Part shown: piece by piece, positions 62,898 to 64,000 of the stretch
How the letters are laid out: the number at the start of each line of letters is the position of its first letter
Numbering within the stretch: position 1 is the stretch's first letter
NCBI GenBank assembly: GCA_008828725.1
Contig: MEHQ01001995.1
Coordinates: 289,078-353,077 of the forward strand
Direction of reading: 5' to 3'
Length of the DNA: 64,000 bases
DNA from: Saccharina japonica
Taxonomy: Eukaryota; Sar; Phaeophyceae; Laminariales; Laminariaceae
The notes under the pieces: generated by a model
The model's database searches: none
The model's input: the letters and a program-made list of their open reading frames with translations, nothing else
Told to the model about the DNA's origin: nothing
Program-made: the position numbers and the translations under genes

Positions 62898-63990
62898 GAA
62901 ACTGCCATCAGGATTTCGGACCTACGAGGGAGCGAGAAAGCGGTGCTCGTGAGCAAGTTCGATGTTGCCGAACGTGCAGAGTACGCCTGCTCCGAGCCGT
63001 TTGGTGTAAAGCTCTGCATTCCTGGGTTAAAGTCCCGCCAGAACAGTTGGACCCGTCCACATCAGCAGCGTTCAGGAGGAATGGACCGCCCCAGGAGGGA
63101 AGAGTTTCATTGTCACATACGTGGTGGAGTGCCTGCCAAACGGCGAGCAGTTCGGCCGCCCGCTTCAATTGGGAATTGACTTGGATGGTTCGATTGAACT
63201 GCCAAACATAGACCAGAGTGGGTTCAAAACTTGTCGTTCCAACTCGAGCGCGGATGAAGCCGAATCACCACCGTCTTTGTAGTCGTCTGATTCCGAAACG
63301 ATGGAGGCTGACGATGCGGTGTGTTCCGATGGTTTCGCCGTTGTCTACCGTGCTACGCCTGGCAGCCTGTGGGAAAAGATCGCCCTCGAAGACGTCGAGT
63401 GTATTGTGTCGGACGAGAGGAGGTTCGTACGTGTTCGGCTGGAACGCTTTTCTTCGACCGCCGTAGCCTACGGAACGAAATCGAACAGCAGAAGCATGAA
63501 AAACAAGATCACGTTTGCGAGAACCAAATGCACAACCGCCGACACCCGCGACCTGATGGTGGTGCTTCTCCCGTTTGAATGCGAGGCGATGGGCGGGGGG
63601 GAGTCTGTGGGAGTCAACCAGGACCCAATACAGAATCGATTCATCACGACCACCTTGGCAGCGGCATACTGTCTCAACGCCGACGACAGCCCCCAGGAGT
63701 ACTGGTTAGCTGACTCCATGCGGGGCGTATTGTGCATCACATGCGGTGTGTTTCAGCTATAGTACGGTTCAAGGAAAGTATGTGGCCTGAGGCAATACTT
63801 TGTGAAAGCAAGGCAAGCAGTGGAGATTTCGATGGGGGCTGTCGACGAGCTGGCCCTGCTCGGGAATAAGGTAGTTCCAGACGGCGGCAGTTTGGTGAAG
63901 GCAGCCGTGGAACTGGTGTTGAACACGTTAACACCGCTGTTTGGGGCTGCTGGTTCAGAGCCACTTCAGGACGAGAGCACTCGTTCGTAG
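62898..63990 (+). pseudogene. Unassigned protein gene with frameshift and TAG stops
   Basis: The coding signal starts after a good acceptor (CACTTTCCAG) at 62898 with ETAIRISDLRGSEKAVLVSK and FGVKLCIPG. It shifts frame near 63030-63060 and continues with EEWTAPGGKSFIVTYVVECL, GRPLQLGIDLDGSIEL, FAVVYRATPGSLWEKIALED, RRFVRVRLERFSSTAVAYG and ARQAVEISMGAVDELALLGN. In this second frame the only interruptions are TAG at about 63282 and TAG at 63760, then TAG at 63988. The beta-rich pattern with R-V-x-L-x-R-F-S loosely recalls the end of ZU5 domains, but I am not confident. The most likely reading is a pseudogene or a sequence with indel errors; introns hiding the stops are possible but no GT-AG pair is obvious. 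Confidence 0.5.
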
Positions 63991-64000
63991 TTGTAAGGCA

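Overview
The window reads as nuclear DNA of a eukaryote with spliced genes and many repeats. It carries (TTAGGG)n/(CCCTAA)n telomere-type repeats, a Ty1/copia element, a DIRS-type tyrosine-recombinase retroelement, abundant microsatellites and one well supported spliced gene for a secreted protein with a von Willebrand factor D-type motif. I infer a stramenopile, possibly a brown alga, but nothing in the window proves the lineage. There are no bacterial operons, no CRISPR array, no rRNA gene and no complete tRNA that I could find.

Layout. 1-8048: no supported gene, several microsatellites and a degenerate repeat pair. 8049-13702: a decayed copia element with diverged LTRs, ordered gag, protease, integrase, reverse transcriptase, RNase H. 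13703-22786: no recognisable gene. 22787-25697: about 2.9 kb of apparently uninterrupted (ACAT)n. 25698-35401: a GC-rich island, a G-quadruplex-prone tract next to a single N, two unassigned minus-strand ORFs, and a short fragment matching the DIRS reverse transcriptase that ends in a C19 run. 35402-38824: a four-exon gene with phase-consistent GT-AG junctions (about 551 residues: signal peptide, 12-cysteine domain, Cys-rich hydrophobic segment, VWD-like domain). 38825-47470: no recognisable gene. 47470-51340: a degenerate DIRS-like element with gag-like, RT, RNase H and tyrosine recombinase regions. 54021-54545: a possible two-exon gene remnant. 54850-59760: copies of a dispersed repeat that ends in poly(C). 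58605-60716: a 2.1 kb segment bounded by CCCTAA repeats on the left and TTAGGG repeats on the right, like a tiny linear replicon with outward telomeres. 62898-63990: an unassigned coding frame broken by one frameshift and in-frame TAG stops.

The retroelements are self-contained, and both carry stops, frameshifts and altered catalytic residues, so neither looks autonomous now. The only gene I would treat as functional is the secreted VWD-like gene. The most unusual observations are the telomere-bounded segment, the poly(C)-tailed repeats, and the strong excess of the 9-bp near-palindrome TACCWGGTA, counted by hand.
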